A DNA stretch of 64,000 bases from Pseudonocardia nematodicida (GTDB taxonomy: Bacteria > Actinomycetota > Actinomycetes > Mycobacteriales > Pseudonocardiaceae), in the NCBI RefSeq assembly GCF_040105385.1, contig NZ_JBEDNQ010000001.1, positions 496,001 through 560,000 on the forward strand. The letters are read 5' to 3'. This document shows, one piece after another, positions 51,160 to 59,642 of the stretch. Each line of letters begins with the position of its first letter. Positions within the stretch are counted from its first letter, which is position 1. The position numbers and the translations under genes are program-made. Under the pieces are notes generated by a model that saw only the letters and a list, made by a program, of their open reading frames with translations, did not search any database and was not told the origin of the DNA.

Positions 51160-52086
51160 GTGACCGACTCCCGGACTTCGCCGGCCGACGCGCCGTCACC
51201 CGCGTCGCGGGTCCGGGAGCTGCTGGTACGCGACGGGTGGACGCAACGCCGGTTCGCCGACACCATCGGCCTCGACGAGACCAAGCTGTCGAAGTCGCTG
51301 GCCGGACGTCGACAGTTCAGTGCCACCGAGCTGGTCGCGATCGCCGACGCCACCGGGGTTACGGTCGCCCGCCTGCTGCACGGCCGGGACGACGCCGGCA
51401 CGCACACCGCGGCCCCGGCCGGGGCCGCAGTGTCCCCGGCCGAGAACGCGGCCGGTGCGCGCGGCACCGACGGTGGCTCGCGCCGGACCCGGCGCCGGAT
51501 CCTCGAGGCCGCCTGGAACCTGATCGCCGACCACGGCTACCACCGGGTGCGTACGGCGGACGTCGCGCGCGCCTGCGGCACCAGCCCGGCCGCGATCCAC
51601 TACCACTTCCCCACCCGCTCCGGGCTGCTCGACGAGGCGCTGCGGCACAACGTCAAGCTCGCGTTCGACCGGCAGGTCGCCGAGCTCGGCGAGGTCCCCG
51701 ACCCGCACGACCGGCTGCTCCGGCTGATCGACCTGCAGCTGCCCGACGGCGAGCTGCTGCGCCGCGAGTGGTCGATCTGGATCCAGGTGTGGGCCGAGTC
51801 GGCGATCGACCCCGCACGCCGCGAGCTCTACTGGGACTCCTACGACCGCTGGTTCCGCAGCGTGCTGATGACGCTGCGGGACGGCGCCGCCTCGGGTGCG
51901 TTCGTCGCGGGCCGGGCCGAGCCGCTGGCGAGCCAGCTCACCGCGCTGATCGACGGCCTCGGCATCCAGGTCATGGCGGGCACCCCGGGCACCGGCCCGG
52001 AGCAGATGCGCGCCGTGCTGCACGACTTCATCGACCGGGCCGTGCTCGCGGTGCCGGGAACCACAGATCGGACGGAGAACGGATGA
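51160..52086 (+). CDS. Transcriptional regulator with N-terminal XRE and C-terminal TetR DNA-binding domains
   Basis: The 308-residue protein has an XRE-type helix-turn-helix (about 17-72; WTQRRFADTIGLDETKLSKSLAGRRQF), an Ala/Gly-rich linker (73-105), a TetR helix-turn-helix (107-153; RILEAAWNLIADHGYHRVRTADVARACGTSPAAIHYHF, given in parts) and a TetR ligand/dimer domain to the end. Two different DNA-binding folds in one chain are unusual. GTG 51160 is preferred; TTG 51151 is in frame. Its stop overlaps the BKACE ATG (ATGA), so it is cotranscribed with the carnitine-like catabolic genes and likely controls them in response to a pathway CoA-ester or acid. Confidence 0.85.
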   Translation: MTDSRTSPADAPSPASRVRELLVRDGWTQRRFADTIGLDETKLSKSLAGRRQFSATELVAIADATGVTVARLLHGRDDAGTHTAAPAGAAVSPAENAAGARGTDGGSRRTRRRILEAAWNLIADHGYHRVRTADVARACGTSPAAIHYHFPTRSGLLDEALRHNVKLAFDRQVAELGEVPDPHDRLLRLIDLQLPDGELLRREWSIWIQVWAESAIDPARRELYWDSYDRWFRSVLMTLRDGAASGAFVAGRAEPLASQLTALIDGLGIQVMAGTPGTGPEQMRAVLHDFIDRAVLAVPGTTDRTENG

Positions 52087-52976
52087 ACCGTGACGTCATC
52101 ATCACCTGCGCGGTGACCGGGGCCGGGGACACGGTGGGCCGCAGCCCGCACGTGCCCGTCACCCCTGCGCAGATCGCGTCGGACGCGATCGCCGCGGCCC
52201 GGGCCGGCGCCGCCGTGGTGCACATCCACGTGCGCGACCCGGAGACCGGGAGCCCGTCGCGGGCGGTGGAGCTCTACCGCGAGACCGTCACCCTGATCAA
52301 GGACTCGGGCGTCGACGTCGTGCTGAACCTGACCGCCGGCATGGGCGGCGACCTGGTGATCGACGCCGAGGACCCGCTCAAGCCGGTCGGCGGCACCGAC
52401 CTGGTGAACGCGCTGGAGCGGCTCCCGCACGTCGAGGAGCTGCTGCCCGACATCTGCACGCTGGACTGCGGCTCGCTCAACTTCGGCGAGGGCAACCAGC
52501 TCTACATCTCCACACCGGACATGCTGCGCACCGGCGCCAAGCGGGTCCAGGAGCTCGGCGTGAAGCCCGAGCTCGAGATCTTCGACACCGGCCAGCTGTG
52601 GTTCGCGAACGTGATGGTCGAGGAGGGGCTGATCGACGCCCCGGCGCTGTTCCAGCTGTGCATGGGCATCCCCTACGGCGCGCCGGCCGACCCGGGCGTG
52701 CTGGCCGCCGAGGTGAACCTGCTCCCGGAGGGCGCCAACTTCGCGTCGTTCGCGATCGGCCGCGACCAGCTGCCGTGGGTGGCGCAGTCGGTGCTGGCCG
52801 GCGGGCACGCCCGCGTCGGGCTGGAGGACAACCTGTACCTCTCGCGCGGGGTGAAGGCGACCAACGAGCAGCTCACCGAGCGCGCGGTCGACATCGTGCA
52901 GAACCTCGGCGCTTCGGTGGCGACGCCCGACCGCGCCCGGGAGATCCTCGGTCTGAAGGAGCGCGCCGGTGCCTGA
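52083..52976 (+). CDS. BKACE family beta-keto acid cleavage enzyme (dehydrocarnitine cleavage-like)
   Basis: This 297-residue TIM-barrel protein belongs to the DUF849/BKACE family, which condenses a beta-keto acid with acetyl-CoA to give acetoacetate and a new CoA ester, using zinc. The metal ligands are suggested by VVHIHVRDPETGSPSR and by the Glu in LEIFDTGQL; LPWVAQSVLAGGHARVGLEDN is the C-terminal CoA/keto-acid block. With a carnitine-dehydrogenase-like enzyme and a thioesterase next door, 3-dehydrocarnitine is the likely substrate, yielding betainyl-CoA. Other beta-keto acids remain possible. It overlaps the regulator by 4 nt and the next gene by 8 nt. Confidence 0.88.
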   Translation: MNRDVIITCAVTGAGDTVGRSPHVPVTPAQIASDAIAAARAGAAVVHIHVRDPETGSPSRAVELYRETVTLIKDSGVDVVLNLTAGMGGDLVIDAEDPLKPVGGTDLVNALERLPHVEELLPDICTLDCGSLNFGEGNQLYISTPDMLRTGAKRVQELGVKPELEIFDTGQLWFANVMVEEGLIDAPALFQLCMGIPYGAPADPGVLAAEVNLLPEGANFASFAIGRDQLPWVAQSVLAGGHARVGLEDNLYLSRGVKATNEQLTERAVDIVQNLGASVATPDRAREILGLKERAGA

Positions 52977-53937
52977 GCTGCGTCCCGTCACCGAGATCAG
53001 AACGGTCGCCTGCATCGGGGCGGGGGTGATCGGCGCCGGCTGGGCGGCGTACTTCCTCTCCCGCGGGCTGAGGGTGCGGGCCTGGGACCCGGCCCCGGAC
53101 GCCGGCGAGAAGCTGCGCCGGGTCGTCGACGCCGCCTGGCCCGCGCTCACCGAGCTGGGGCTGGCCGACGGCGCCGACCCCGGGGCCATCGAGCTTCTCC
53201 CGACCGTCGCCGAGGCCGTCGAGGGTGCCGACTTCGTGCAGGAGAGCGCGCCCGAGGACCTGGCGCTGAAGCGCTCGCTGCTGGCCGAGCTGGCTGCCGC
53301 GACCGCGGCGGACGTGGTGGTCGCCTCGTCCACCTCGGGTTTCCCGATGACCGACATGGCGACCGACGCGGCGGACCCCGGCCGGCTCGTCGTCGGGCAC
53401 CCGTTCAACCCGCCGTACCTGATCCCGCTGGTCGAGGTCGTCGGCGGCGAGAAGACCGAGGCCTGGGTGGCGTCGCGCGCCGCGGACTTCTACCGGCACA
53501 TCGGCAAGTCGGTGATCGAGATGGACCGGGAGCTGCCCGGCTTCATCGCGAACCGGCTGCAGGAGGCGATCTGGCGCGAGGCGCTGCACATGGTCGCCGC
53601 CGGCGAGGCCACCCCGGAGGAGATCGACCGCTCGATCACCGACGGCCCCGGGCTGCGCTGGCCGGTGCACGGACCGTGCCTGACCTTCCACCTGGCCGGT
53701 GGCCAGGGCGGGATGGCGCACATGCTCGACCACTTCGGACCGTCGCTGAAGGCGCCGTGGACCCGCCTGGAGGCCCCCGAGCTGACCCCGGAGCTGCGCG
53801 ACGACATGGTCGCCGGTGCCGAGGTCTCCGCCGGGGGACGCCCGATGGCCGAGCTGGTCGCCGAGCGGGACCGGGCCGTGATCGCGGTGCGCCGCGCGGT
53901 CGACGCGGCCCGTGCGGCCGGGGGCGCCGGTGCCTGA
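52969..53937 (+). CDS. 3-hydroxyacyl-CoA dehydrogenase-fold L-carnitine dehydrogenase-like enzyme
   Basis: The 322-residue protein has a Rossmann motif VACIGAGVIGAGWAAYFLSRG (first residues at about 13) and the stretches FVQESAPEDLALKRSLLAEL, ASSTSGFPMTDM and GHPFNPPYLIPLVEVVGGEKT, closely following L-carnitine dehydrogenases. LTFHLAGGQGGMAHMLDHFGP fits the same group. These enzymes oxidise L-carnitine to 3-dehydrocarnitine with NAD. The GTG at 52969 overlaps the BKACE end and its own stop overlaps the thioesterase start. Related hydroxy-acid specificity cannot be excluded. Confidence 0.87.
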   Translation: MPELRPVTEIRTVACIGAGVIGAGWAAYFLSRGLRVRAWDPAPDAGEKLRRVVDAAWPALTELGLADGADPGAIELLPTVAEAVEGADFVQESAPEDLALKRSLLAELAAATAADVVVASSTSGFPMTDMATDAADPGRLVVGHPFNPPYLIPLVEVVGGEKTEAWVASRAADFYRHIGKSVIEMDRELPGFIANRLQEAIWREALHMVAAGEATPEEIDRSITDGPGLRWPVHGPCLTFHLAGGQGGMAHMLDHFGPSLKAPWTRLEAPELTPELRDDMVAGAEVSAGGRPMAELVAERDRAVIAVRRAVDAARAAGGAGA

Positions 53938-54475
53938 ACCGATCCTCGCTGCGTCACTGGTGCATTCCGACGTCGTCCGTCCTGAGTGGATCGACTACAA
54001 CGGGCACATGTCCGAGCCGTACTACGTCCTGGTGTTCGGCGACGCGACGACCGCGCTGATGGACCGGACCGGGATGGACGCCGGCTACCGCGAGTCCACC
54101 GGCTGCTCGCTGTACACCGTCGAGGCGCACGTGCGGTACCTGCGCGAGGTCGGCCCGGACGCGGCGCTCGAGGTCCGCACCCGGGTGCTCGGCCGGGACG
54201 CGAAGCGGCTGCGACTGTGGCACGAGCTGGTCGTGAACGGCCGCACGGCGGCCACCGAGGAACTCATGTGCCTGCACGTCGGCCCGGACGGGACGGCGCC
54301 GTTCCCCGGGGGCGTGGCAGCCGAGCTCGACGCGCTGACCGACCTCGACTCCGCTGACCCCGAGCACGCCGGCCGGTCGATCGCCCCCGTCGGTGCCCGC
54401 CCGGCGCCGCCGGGCGCGTCCGGCGGCGACCGGAGCTCCGCCGACGGGACGGAGGTGCAGCGGCACCCGAGCTGA
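53930..54475 (+). CDS. Hotdog-fold thioesterase (betainyl-CoA thioesterase-like)
   Basis: From GTG 53930 this 181-residue protein has the 4-hydroxybenzoyl-CoA thioesterase-type motif RPEWIDYNGHMSEPYYVLVF, with the Asp/His region of the active site, and HVRYLREVGPDAALEVRTRV. The last 40 residues are low-complexity. In Pseudomonas carnitine clusters a similar thioesterase hydrolyses betainyl-CoA to glycine betaine, and the order here (BKACE, dehydrogenase, thioesterase) fits that. It overlaps the dehydrogenase stop by 8 nt. A 60-nt gap separates it from the ABC transporter genes. Confidence 0.88.
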   Translation: MPEPILAASLVHSDVVRPEWIDYNGHMSEPYYVLVFGDATTALMDRTGMDAGYRESTGCSLYTVEAHVRYLREVGPDAALEVRTRVLGRDAKRLRLWHELVVNGRTAATEELMCLHVGPDGTAPFPGGVAAELDALTDLDSADPEHAGRSIAPVGARPAPPGASGGDRSSADGTEVQRHPS

Positions 54476-54535
54476 CCCCCGAACCCGGTCCGGCGCCTCC
54501 GCGCGCGGGACCCCTGCGCGAGGAGACACCTTCAC

Positions 54536-56098
54536 ATGACGAGCACGAGCTCGCCGCCAGGCCTGCACCGGCTGAACCGACGACGCCTGTTCGGCGGCGC
54601 GGCCGGGCTGGCCGCGGCGACGTTCCTGGCCGGCTGCGGCGGTCCCGCCGCCGCCCGCGAGGCCGGACCGCCCCGCCCCGGCGGCGTACTGCGGGTGGGG
54701 GTGACCGGTGGCGGTGCCTCGGACACCCTCGACCCGCACAGCCCGGCCGCCAACCCCGACATCGCCCGGACGCTGAACCTCTACGAGCCGCTGCTGCACT
54801 GGGACGACGCCTACACCCTGCAGCCCGCCGTCGCCGAGGCCGTCCGCGCCGAGCCCGACGCCCGCGCCTGGACCGCCACGATCCGCGCCGGCATCACGTT
54901 CCACGACGGCCGGCCGGTCACCCCCGACGACGTCGTCGCCAGCTTCCGCCGGATGCTCGACCCGGACGACCCCAAGGCCCCCGCCTCCCAGCTGGGCATC
55001 GTCGACGACATCGTCGTCGCCGGCGACCGCGAGGTCCGGTTCGTGCTCAGCGAGCCGTCCCCGGTGTTCGACCAGTACCTGGGCGAGTACAACACCGGGA
55101 TCGTGCCGGCGGACTTCGACGTCGAGAACCCGATCGGGACCGGGGCGTTCAGGTTCGAGTCGTGGAACCCCGGCCAGCAGAGCGCATTCGTCAAGCACGA
55201 GGGCTACTGGCGCCCCGACGAGCCCTATGTGGACCGTCTCGAACTGATCAACTTCTCGGAGGACGACGCCCGCATCAACGCGCTGCTGTCCGGCCAGGTC
55301 GACGCGATCGACCAGGTCCCGCTGTCGCTGACCGAGGTCGTCGGCTCGTACGAGTCGATCAAGCTGCTCACCTCGGAGACCGGTGCCTGGCTGCCGATCA
55401 CGATGCGGGTCGACGTCGAGCCGTTCGACGACGTCCGGGTCCGGCAGGCGCTGCGGCTGATCGCCGGCCGCGAGCAGATGGTGAACCAGGTGCTGTCCGG
55501 GCTCGGCACCCCGGCGGTCGATCTCTACGCGCGGTTCGACCCCGAGTACCTCGACCCGCGGCGCGAGCAGGAGATCGAGCGGGCCCGCGAGCTGCTGTCG
55601 GCCGCCGGGCGCCCGAACCTGTCACTGGAGCTGGTGACCTCGCCGATCCAGGCGGGCACCGTCGAGGCCGCCCAGGTCTACGCCACCCAGGCCCGCGCCG
55701 CGGGTGTCGACATCGGACTGCGCCGGGTCGACACCTCGACGTTCTTCTCCGACCAGTACCTGCAGTGGGAGTTCGCGCAGTCGTTCTGGAACACCCGCAA
55801 CTACATCCCGCAGGCGGCGCAGTCGTCGATGCCCGAGGCGCCGTTCAACGAGACGCACTGGGACGACGCCGAGTACCAGGCGGTCATCCGGCGCGCCCGC
55901 TCCGAGGTGGACGCGACCGCACGTGCCGCACTGGTGCGCCAGGCCCAGGAGATCGAGTTCGACCGCGGCGGCTACCTGATCTGGGGCTTCCCGGACCGGG
56001 TGGACGCCCACCAGGCCTACGTCGGCGGGCTCACGCCCAACCGCACCGGGCTGTCCCTGTCGGGCTACGAGTTCCGGAAGGCCTGGGTGAACGCATGA
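54536..56098 (+). CDS. Peptide/opine-type ABC transporter substrate-binding lipoprotein
   Basis: This 520-residue family-5 binding protein has a twin-arginine-like lipoprotein signal: NRRRLFGG at about 14-21 and the lipobox FLAGC at about 31-35. The mature domain has VRAEPDARAWTATIRAGITFHDGRPVTPDD and NPIGTGAFRFESW, typical of the peptide/nickel/opine class. GAGGAGA precedes ATG 54536. The downstream permeases and ATPase are all coupled to it. A peptide, or a carnitine-type solute judging from the upstream enzymes, is the possible ligand. Confidence 0.92.
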   Translation: MTSTSSPPGLHRLNRRRLFGGAAGLAAATFLAGCGGPAAAREAGPPRPGGVLRVGVTGGGASDTLDPHSPAANPDIARTLNLYEPLLHWDDAYTLQPAVAEAVRAEPDARAWTATIRAGITFHDGRPVTPDDVVASFRRMLDPDDPKAPASQLGIVDDIVVAGDREVRFVLSEPSPVFDQYLGEYNTGIVPADFDVENPIGTGAFRFESWNPGQQSAFVKHEGYWRPDEPYVDRLELINFSEDDARINALLSGQVDAIDQVPLSLTEVVGSYESIKLLTSETGAWLPITMRVDVEPFDDVRVRQALRLIAGREQMVNQVLSGLGTPAVDLYARFDPEYLDPRREQEIERARELLSAAGRPNLSLELVTSPIQAGTVEAAQVYATQARAAGVDIGLRRVDTSTFFSDQYLQWEFAQSFWNTRNYIPQAAQSSMPEAPFNETHWDDAEYQAVIRRARSEVDATARAALVRQAQEIEFDRGGYLIWGFPDRVDAHQAYVGGLTPNRTGLSLSGYEFRKAWVNA

Positions 56099-57093
56099 GT
56101 GCTGTGCAGATGAGTACGCTGACCTCCCCCATGGCCCGCATGATCGGCCGCCGGCTGCTGCTCAGCGTGCTGGTGCTGTTCGTGGTGTCGATCCTGGTCT
56201 TCGGCGCGACGCTGCTGCTCCCCGGTGACCCCGCGCGGGCGATCCTCGGCCAGCAGGCCACCCCCGAACGCGTCGCCGCGCTGACCGAGCAGCTCGGGTT
56301 GGACCGGCCGGTCTGGGAGCGCTACTTCTCCTGGCTGGGCGGGATCCTCACCGGTGACCTCGGCTTCTCCGCCGCCACCCAGGGCCCGGTCTCCGAGCTG
56401 CTCGGCGGCCGGATCGCCGCCTCCGGGCTGCTGCTGGTGCTGACGGCGCTGATCTCGACGCCGATCGCGCTGGCGCTCGGCGCCTGGGCGGCGGTCCGCC
56501 GGGGCACCCGCACCGACTCCGTGCTGTCCGGCTCCAGCCTGGTGCTGGCCGCGCTGCCGGAGTTCGTGATCGGTGTGCTGCTGGTGGTCCTGCTGGCCAC
56601 CTCGGTGCTGCAGATCCTGCCCTCGGTGACCATCGCCCGGCCCGGCGAACCGGTGTGGACCCGGCCCGAGCAGCTGGTGCTGCCCGTGCTGACCCTGGCC
56701 CTGGTCGTCATCCCGTACGTGGTGCGGATGACCCGGGCGACGCTGTCCGAGGCGCTCGACGCCGGCTTCGTCGAGATGGCCCGGCTCAAGGGCCTGCCCG
56801 AGCGGACGGTGCTGATGCGGCACGCCGTCCCGCACACCATCGGCCCGGTCGCCCAGGTCTTCGCGCTGCAGCTGGCGTGGCTCGCGGGCGGCGTCGTGGT
56901 GGTGGAGTTCCTCTTCCGCTACCCGGGCATCGGCGAGGCGTTGATCGACGCGGTCGCCAACCGCGACGTCCAGGTCGTCCAAGCCATCACACTGATCATC
57001 GCGGCGTTCTACGTGCTGGTGAACCTGGCCGCCGACGTGGCCGGGATCCTGGCCGACCCGCGGATCCGGACCTCCTCGGGGGTGGACGCATGA
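56095..57093 (+). CDS. ABC transporter permease, DppB/OppB type
   Basis: This 332-residue permease has six membrane segments. The N-terminal part has FVVSILVFGATLLLPGDPARAILG, and the EAA loop is LDAGFVEMARLKGLPERTVLMRHAVPH, where it contacts the ATPase. FLFRYPGIGEALIDAV near the C-terminus is typical of the first permease of peptide importers. ATG 56095 overlaps the binding-protein stop (ATGA), and its own stop overlaps the next ATG. Confidence 0.95.
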   Translation: MSAVQMSTLTSPMARMIGRRLLLSVLVLFVVSILVFGATLLLPGDPARAILGQQATPERVAALTEQLGLDRPVWERYFSWLGGILTGDLGFSAATQGPVSELLGGRIAASGLLLVLTALISTPIALALGAWAAVRRGTRTDSVLSGSSLVLAALPEFVIGVLLVVLLATSVLQILPSVTIARPGEPVWTRPEQLVLPVLTLALVVIPYVVRMTRATLSEALDAGFVEMARLKGLPERTVLMRHAVPHTIGPVAQVFALQLAWLAGGVVVVEFLFRYPGIGEALIDAVANRDVQVVQAITLIIAAFYVLVNLAADVAGILADPRIRTSSGVDA

Positions 57094-57965
57094 GTGCTCC
57101 AACGACCGAACCCACGACGACGACCGTCTCCACGAGCCTGATCCGCCGGACCTTCCGCCGTCGCCAGGCCCGCATCGGCGCGGTGCTGACCCTCGTCGTC
57201 GTCGCGGTGGCGCTGCTCGGGCCGGTGCTCGGCCCGCTGCTCACCGGCTTCGCGACCGACGACTTCGCCGGCCGCCCGTTCCAGCCCGACGGGGTGCTCG
57301 GCACCGACGACCTCGGCCGGGACGTGCTGACCCGGTTCCTCGCCGGCGGCGGCCCGGTGCTGCTCTACGCGGTCGCCGCGACCGCGATCGGCATCGTCGG
57401 CGGCGCGATCGCCGGGATGCTCGCCGGGTACTCCGGCGGCCGGCTCGACTCGATCATCATGCGCGGCGGTGACGTGCTGCTGTCGTTCCCGCAGCTGGTG
57501 CTGGCGCTGCTCGCGGTCGCCGTGCTCGGGTCCTCGGGCTGGCTGCTGGTGCTGGTCATCGGCGTCACGCACATCCCCCGGGTCGCCCGCGTCGCCCGGC
57601 AGGCGACGCTGTCGGTCGCGAGCCAGGACTACGTGCTCGCCGCCCGGATGTACGGCGTGCCACGGCGGCGGATCCTCGCCACCGAGGTGCTGCCGAACAT
57701 CACCGGTCCGCTGATGGTCGAGCTCGGCCTGCGGCTGACGTACTCGATCGGCTACGTGGCCTCGCTGTCGTTCCTGGGCCTGGGCGTGCAGCCGCCGGCC
57801 GCGGACTGGGGCCTGCAGATCAACGAGAACCGGATCGCGCTGATCGTCGCGCCGTGGGGCGTGATCCTTCCGGTGCTCGCGATCGCGGTGCTGACCGTCG
57901 GCACCAACATGATCACCGACGCGCTGGCCAAGGAGTCCGCGGACACGACCGGGGAGAACTCATGA
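57090..57965 (+). CDS. ABC transporter permease, DppC/OppC type
   Basis: This 291-residue protein has the GTDDLGRDVLTRFLAGG motif near residue 72 and the EAA loop QDYVLAARMYGVPRRRILATEVLPN, typical of the second permease of peptide-class importers. It has about six membrane segments. FLGLGVQPPAADWGLQIN follows. It overlaps the first permease by 4 nt and the ATPase gene by 4 nt (ATGA), so the importer is assembled from one transcript. Confidence 0.95.
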   Translation: MSAPTTEPTTTTVSTSLIRRTFRRRQARIGAVLTLVVVAVALLGPVLGPLLTGFATDDFAGRPFQPDGVLGTDDLGRDVLTRFLAGGGPVLLYAVAATAIGIVGGAIAGMLAGYSGGRLDSIIMRGGDVLLSFPQLVLALLAVAVLGSSGWLLVLVIGVTHIPRVARVARQATLSVASQDYVLAARMYGVPRRRILATEVLPNITGPLMVELGLRLTYSIGYVASLSFLGLGVQPPAADWGLQINENRIALIVAPWGVILPVLAIAVLTVGTNMITDALAKESADTTGENS

Positions 57966-59560
57966 CGGCCGACACGACCACCGCCACCATCTCCTGCTCA
58001 GGCCTGCGGGTCGCGACGACCGGCGGCCGCGAAGTGCTGCACGGCGTCGACTACGCCGTCGCACCCGGCGAGATCCTGGCCCTGGTCGGCGAGTCCGGGT
58101 CCGGAAAGACGACGGCGGCGCTGGCCGCCCTCGGCCACTTCCGGACCGGGCTGGGCTGTACCGGCGGGACGATCGCGTTCCACGGGCACACCGAGACCCA
58201 CGACGACCTGCTCGCGCTGCCGGAGGCGACGATCCGCGGCGTGCGCGGGCGACTGGTCAGCTACGTGCCGCAGGACCCGGCGCTGTCGCTGAACCCGTTG
58301 CTGCGCATCGACACCCAGGTCTCCGAGGTGCTCGTGGCGCACGGCTACACCGGCGACGTGGCCGCGCGGGTGCGCGAGGTGCTCGACGACGTCGGGCTGC
58401 CCACCGACGACACCTTCCTGTCCCGCTACCCGCACCAGCTCTCCGGCGGGCAGCAGCAGCGGGTCGGGATCGCGGCGGCGTTCGCGAACCGGCCGGACGT
58501 CGTCGTGCTCGACGAGCCGACCACCGGTCTCGACGTGACCACCCAGGACCTGGTGCTCGACACCGTCCGGGACCTGGTCACCCGCTCCCGGACCGCCGCG
58601 CTCTACATCACCCACGACCTCGCCGTCGTCGCCGGGCTGGCCGACCGGGTCGCGGTGATGCAGGGCGGCGAGGTGGTGGAGACGGGCACGGTGACCCAGG
58701 TGCTCACCGCGCCCGAGCATCCCTACACCCGGGACCTGATCGCCGCCGTACCGGACCTGAACCGGGCGGTCGAGCGGGAGAACGCCCCGAGCGGGGACGA
58801 CGCCGGCGAGCCGCTGCTGCGGGTCACCGGGGCCGGGAAGCGCTACGGCCCGAAGACGGTGCTCGACGGCATCGACCTCGAGCTGTGGCCGGGCGAGTGC
58901 CTGATGCTGCTCGGCGAGTCCGGGTCCGGGAAGACCACCCTGGCCCGTGGCCTGGCCGGGCTGCTCGACCTGGACGACGGGTCGCTGACGCTGAACGGGG
59001 AGCCGCTGGCCACCCCGCGCAGCTACGCCCAGCTGCGCAGCGTGCAGTACGTGTTCCAGAGTCCGTTCGCCTCGCTCAACCCGCGGCGCACGATCGCGAG
59101 CTCGCTGGAGGTGCCGCTGCGGCATCTCACCGATCTCGACGCCGGCGCCCGCGAGGCCCGGGTGCTGGACATGCTGAACCAGGTGCGGCTCGACGAGTCG
59201 TTCGCGCACCGCTACCCAGGCGGGCTGTCCGGCGGTGAGCGGCAGCGCGCGGCGATCGCCCGGGCGCTGGTGACGGCGCCCAACGTGCTGGTCTGCGACG
59301 AGGTCACCTCGGCGCTGGACGTCTCGGTGCAGGCCCGGATCATCGACCTGCTGGCGACGGTGCGACGTGAGCTGGGCACGGCGATGCTGTTCGTGACGCA
59401 CAACATCGCGCTGGCCCGCGAGGTCGCGGACCGGATCGCGGTGCTGCAGGGCGGGCGGATCGTCGAGCAGGGCACCGTCGAGGAGGTCCTGGCCGACCCG
59501 CAGCACAGCTACACCCGGGAGCTGCTGGAGCACACGCCGTCGATGACGGCGGCGCGGTGA
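57962..59560 (+). CDS. ABC transporter ATP-binding protein with two fused nucleotide-binding domains
   Basis: This 532-residue protein joins the DppD- and DppF-type ATPases. The first domain has Walker A GESGSGKTT, signature LSGGQQQR and Walker B VVVLDEPTTGLD. The second has GESGSGKTT, LSGGERQR and VLVCDEVTSALD, the usual proline of DEP replaced by valine. Each is followed by an HPYT/HSYTR.L region typical of oligopeptide ATPases. ATG 57962 overlaps the second permease stop. A long hairpin follows the gene and ends the operon. Confidence 0.95.
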   Translation: MTADTTTATISCSGLRVATTGGREVLHGVDYAVAPGEILALVGESGSGKTTAALAALGHFRTGLGCTGGTIAFHGHTETHDDLLALPEATIRGVRGRLVSYVPQDPALSLNPLLRIDTQVSEVLVAHGYTGDVAARVREVLDDVGLPTDDTFLSRYPHQLSGGQQQRVGIAAAFANRPDVVVLDEPTTGLDVTTQDLVLDTVRDLVTRSRTAALYITHDLAVVAGLADRVAVMQGGEVVETGTVTQVLTAPEHPYTRDLIAAVPDLNRAVERENAPSGDDAGEPLLRVTGAGKRYGPKTVLDGIDLELWPGECLMLLGESGSGKTTLARGLAGLLDLDDGSLTLNGEPLATPRSYAQLRSVQYVFQSPFASLNPRRTIASSLEVPLRHLTDLDAGAREARVLDMLNQVRLDESFAHRYPGGLSGGERQRAAIARALVTAPNVLVCDEVTSALDVSVQARIIDLLATVRRELGTAMLFVTHNIALAREVADRIAVLQGGRIVEQGTVEEVLADPQHSYTRELLEHTPSMTAAR

Positions 59561-59571
59561 GCACTCCCCCA

Positions 59572-59629
59572 CCGAGATACGCCTCAGCGGGAGTCGTCGA
59601 TCTCTGCGGCCCGCTCAGGCGTATCTCGG
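59572..59629 (+). terminator. Long hairpin ending the ABC operon
   Basis: Arms of 20 nt (59572-59591 and 59610-59629; CCGAGATACGCCTCAGCGGG and its near-complement) have one mismatch and enclose an 18-nt loop. It begins 12 nt after the ATPase stop and ends 13 nt before the serine hydrolase start. The ACGCCTCAG core resembles ACGCTTCAG in the hairpin at 11883-11929. Confidence 0.8.
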
Positions 59630-59642
59630 CGGGTGGGACGGC

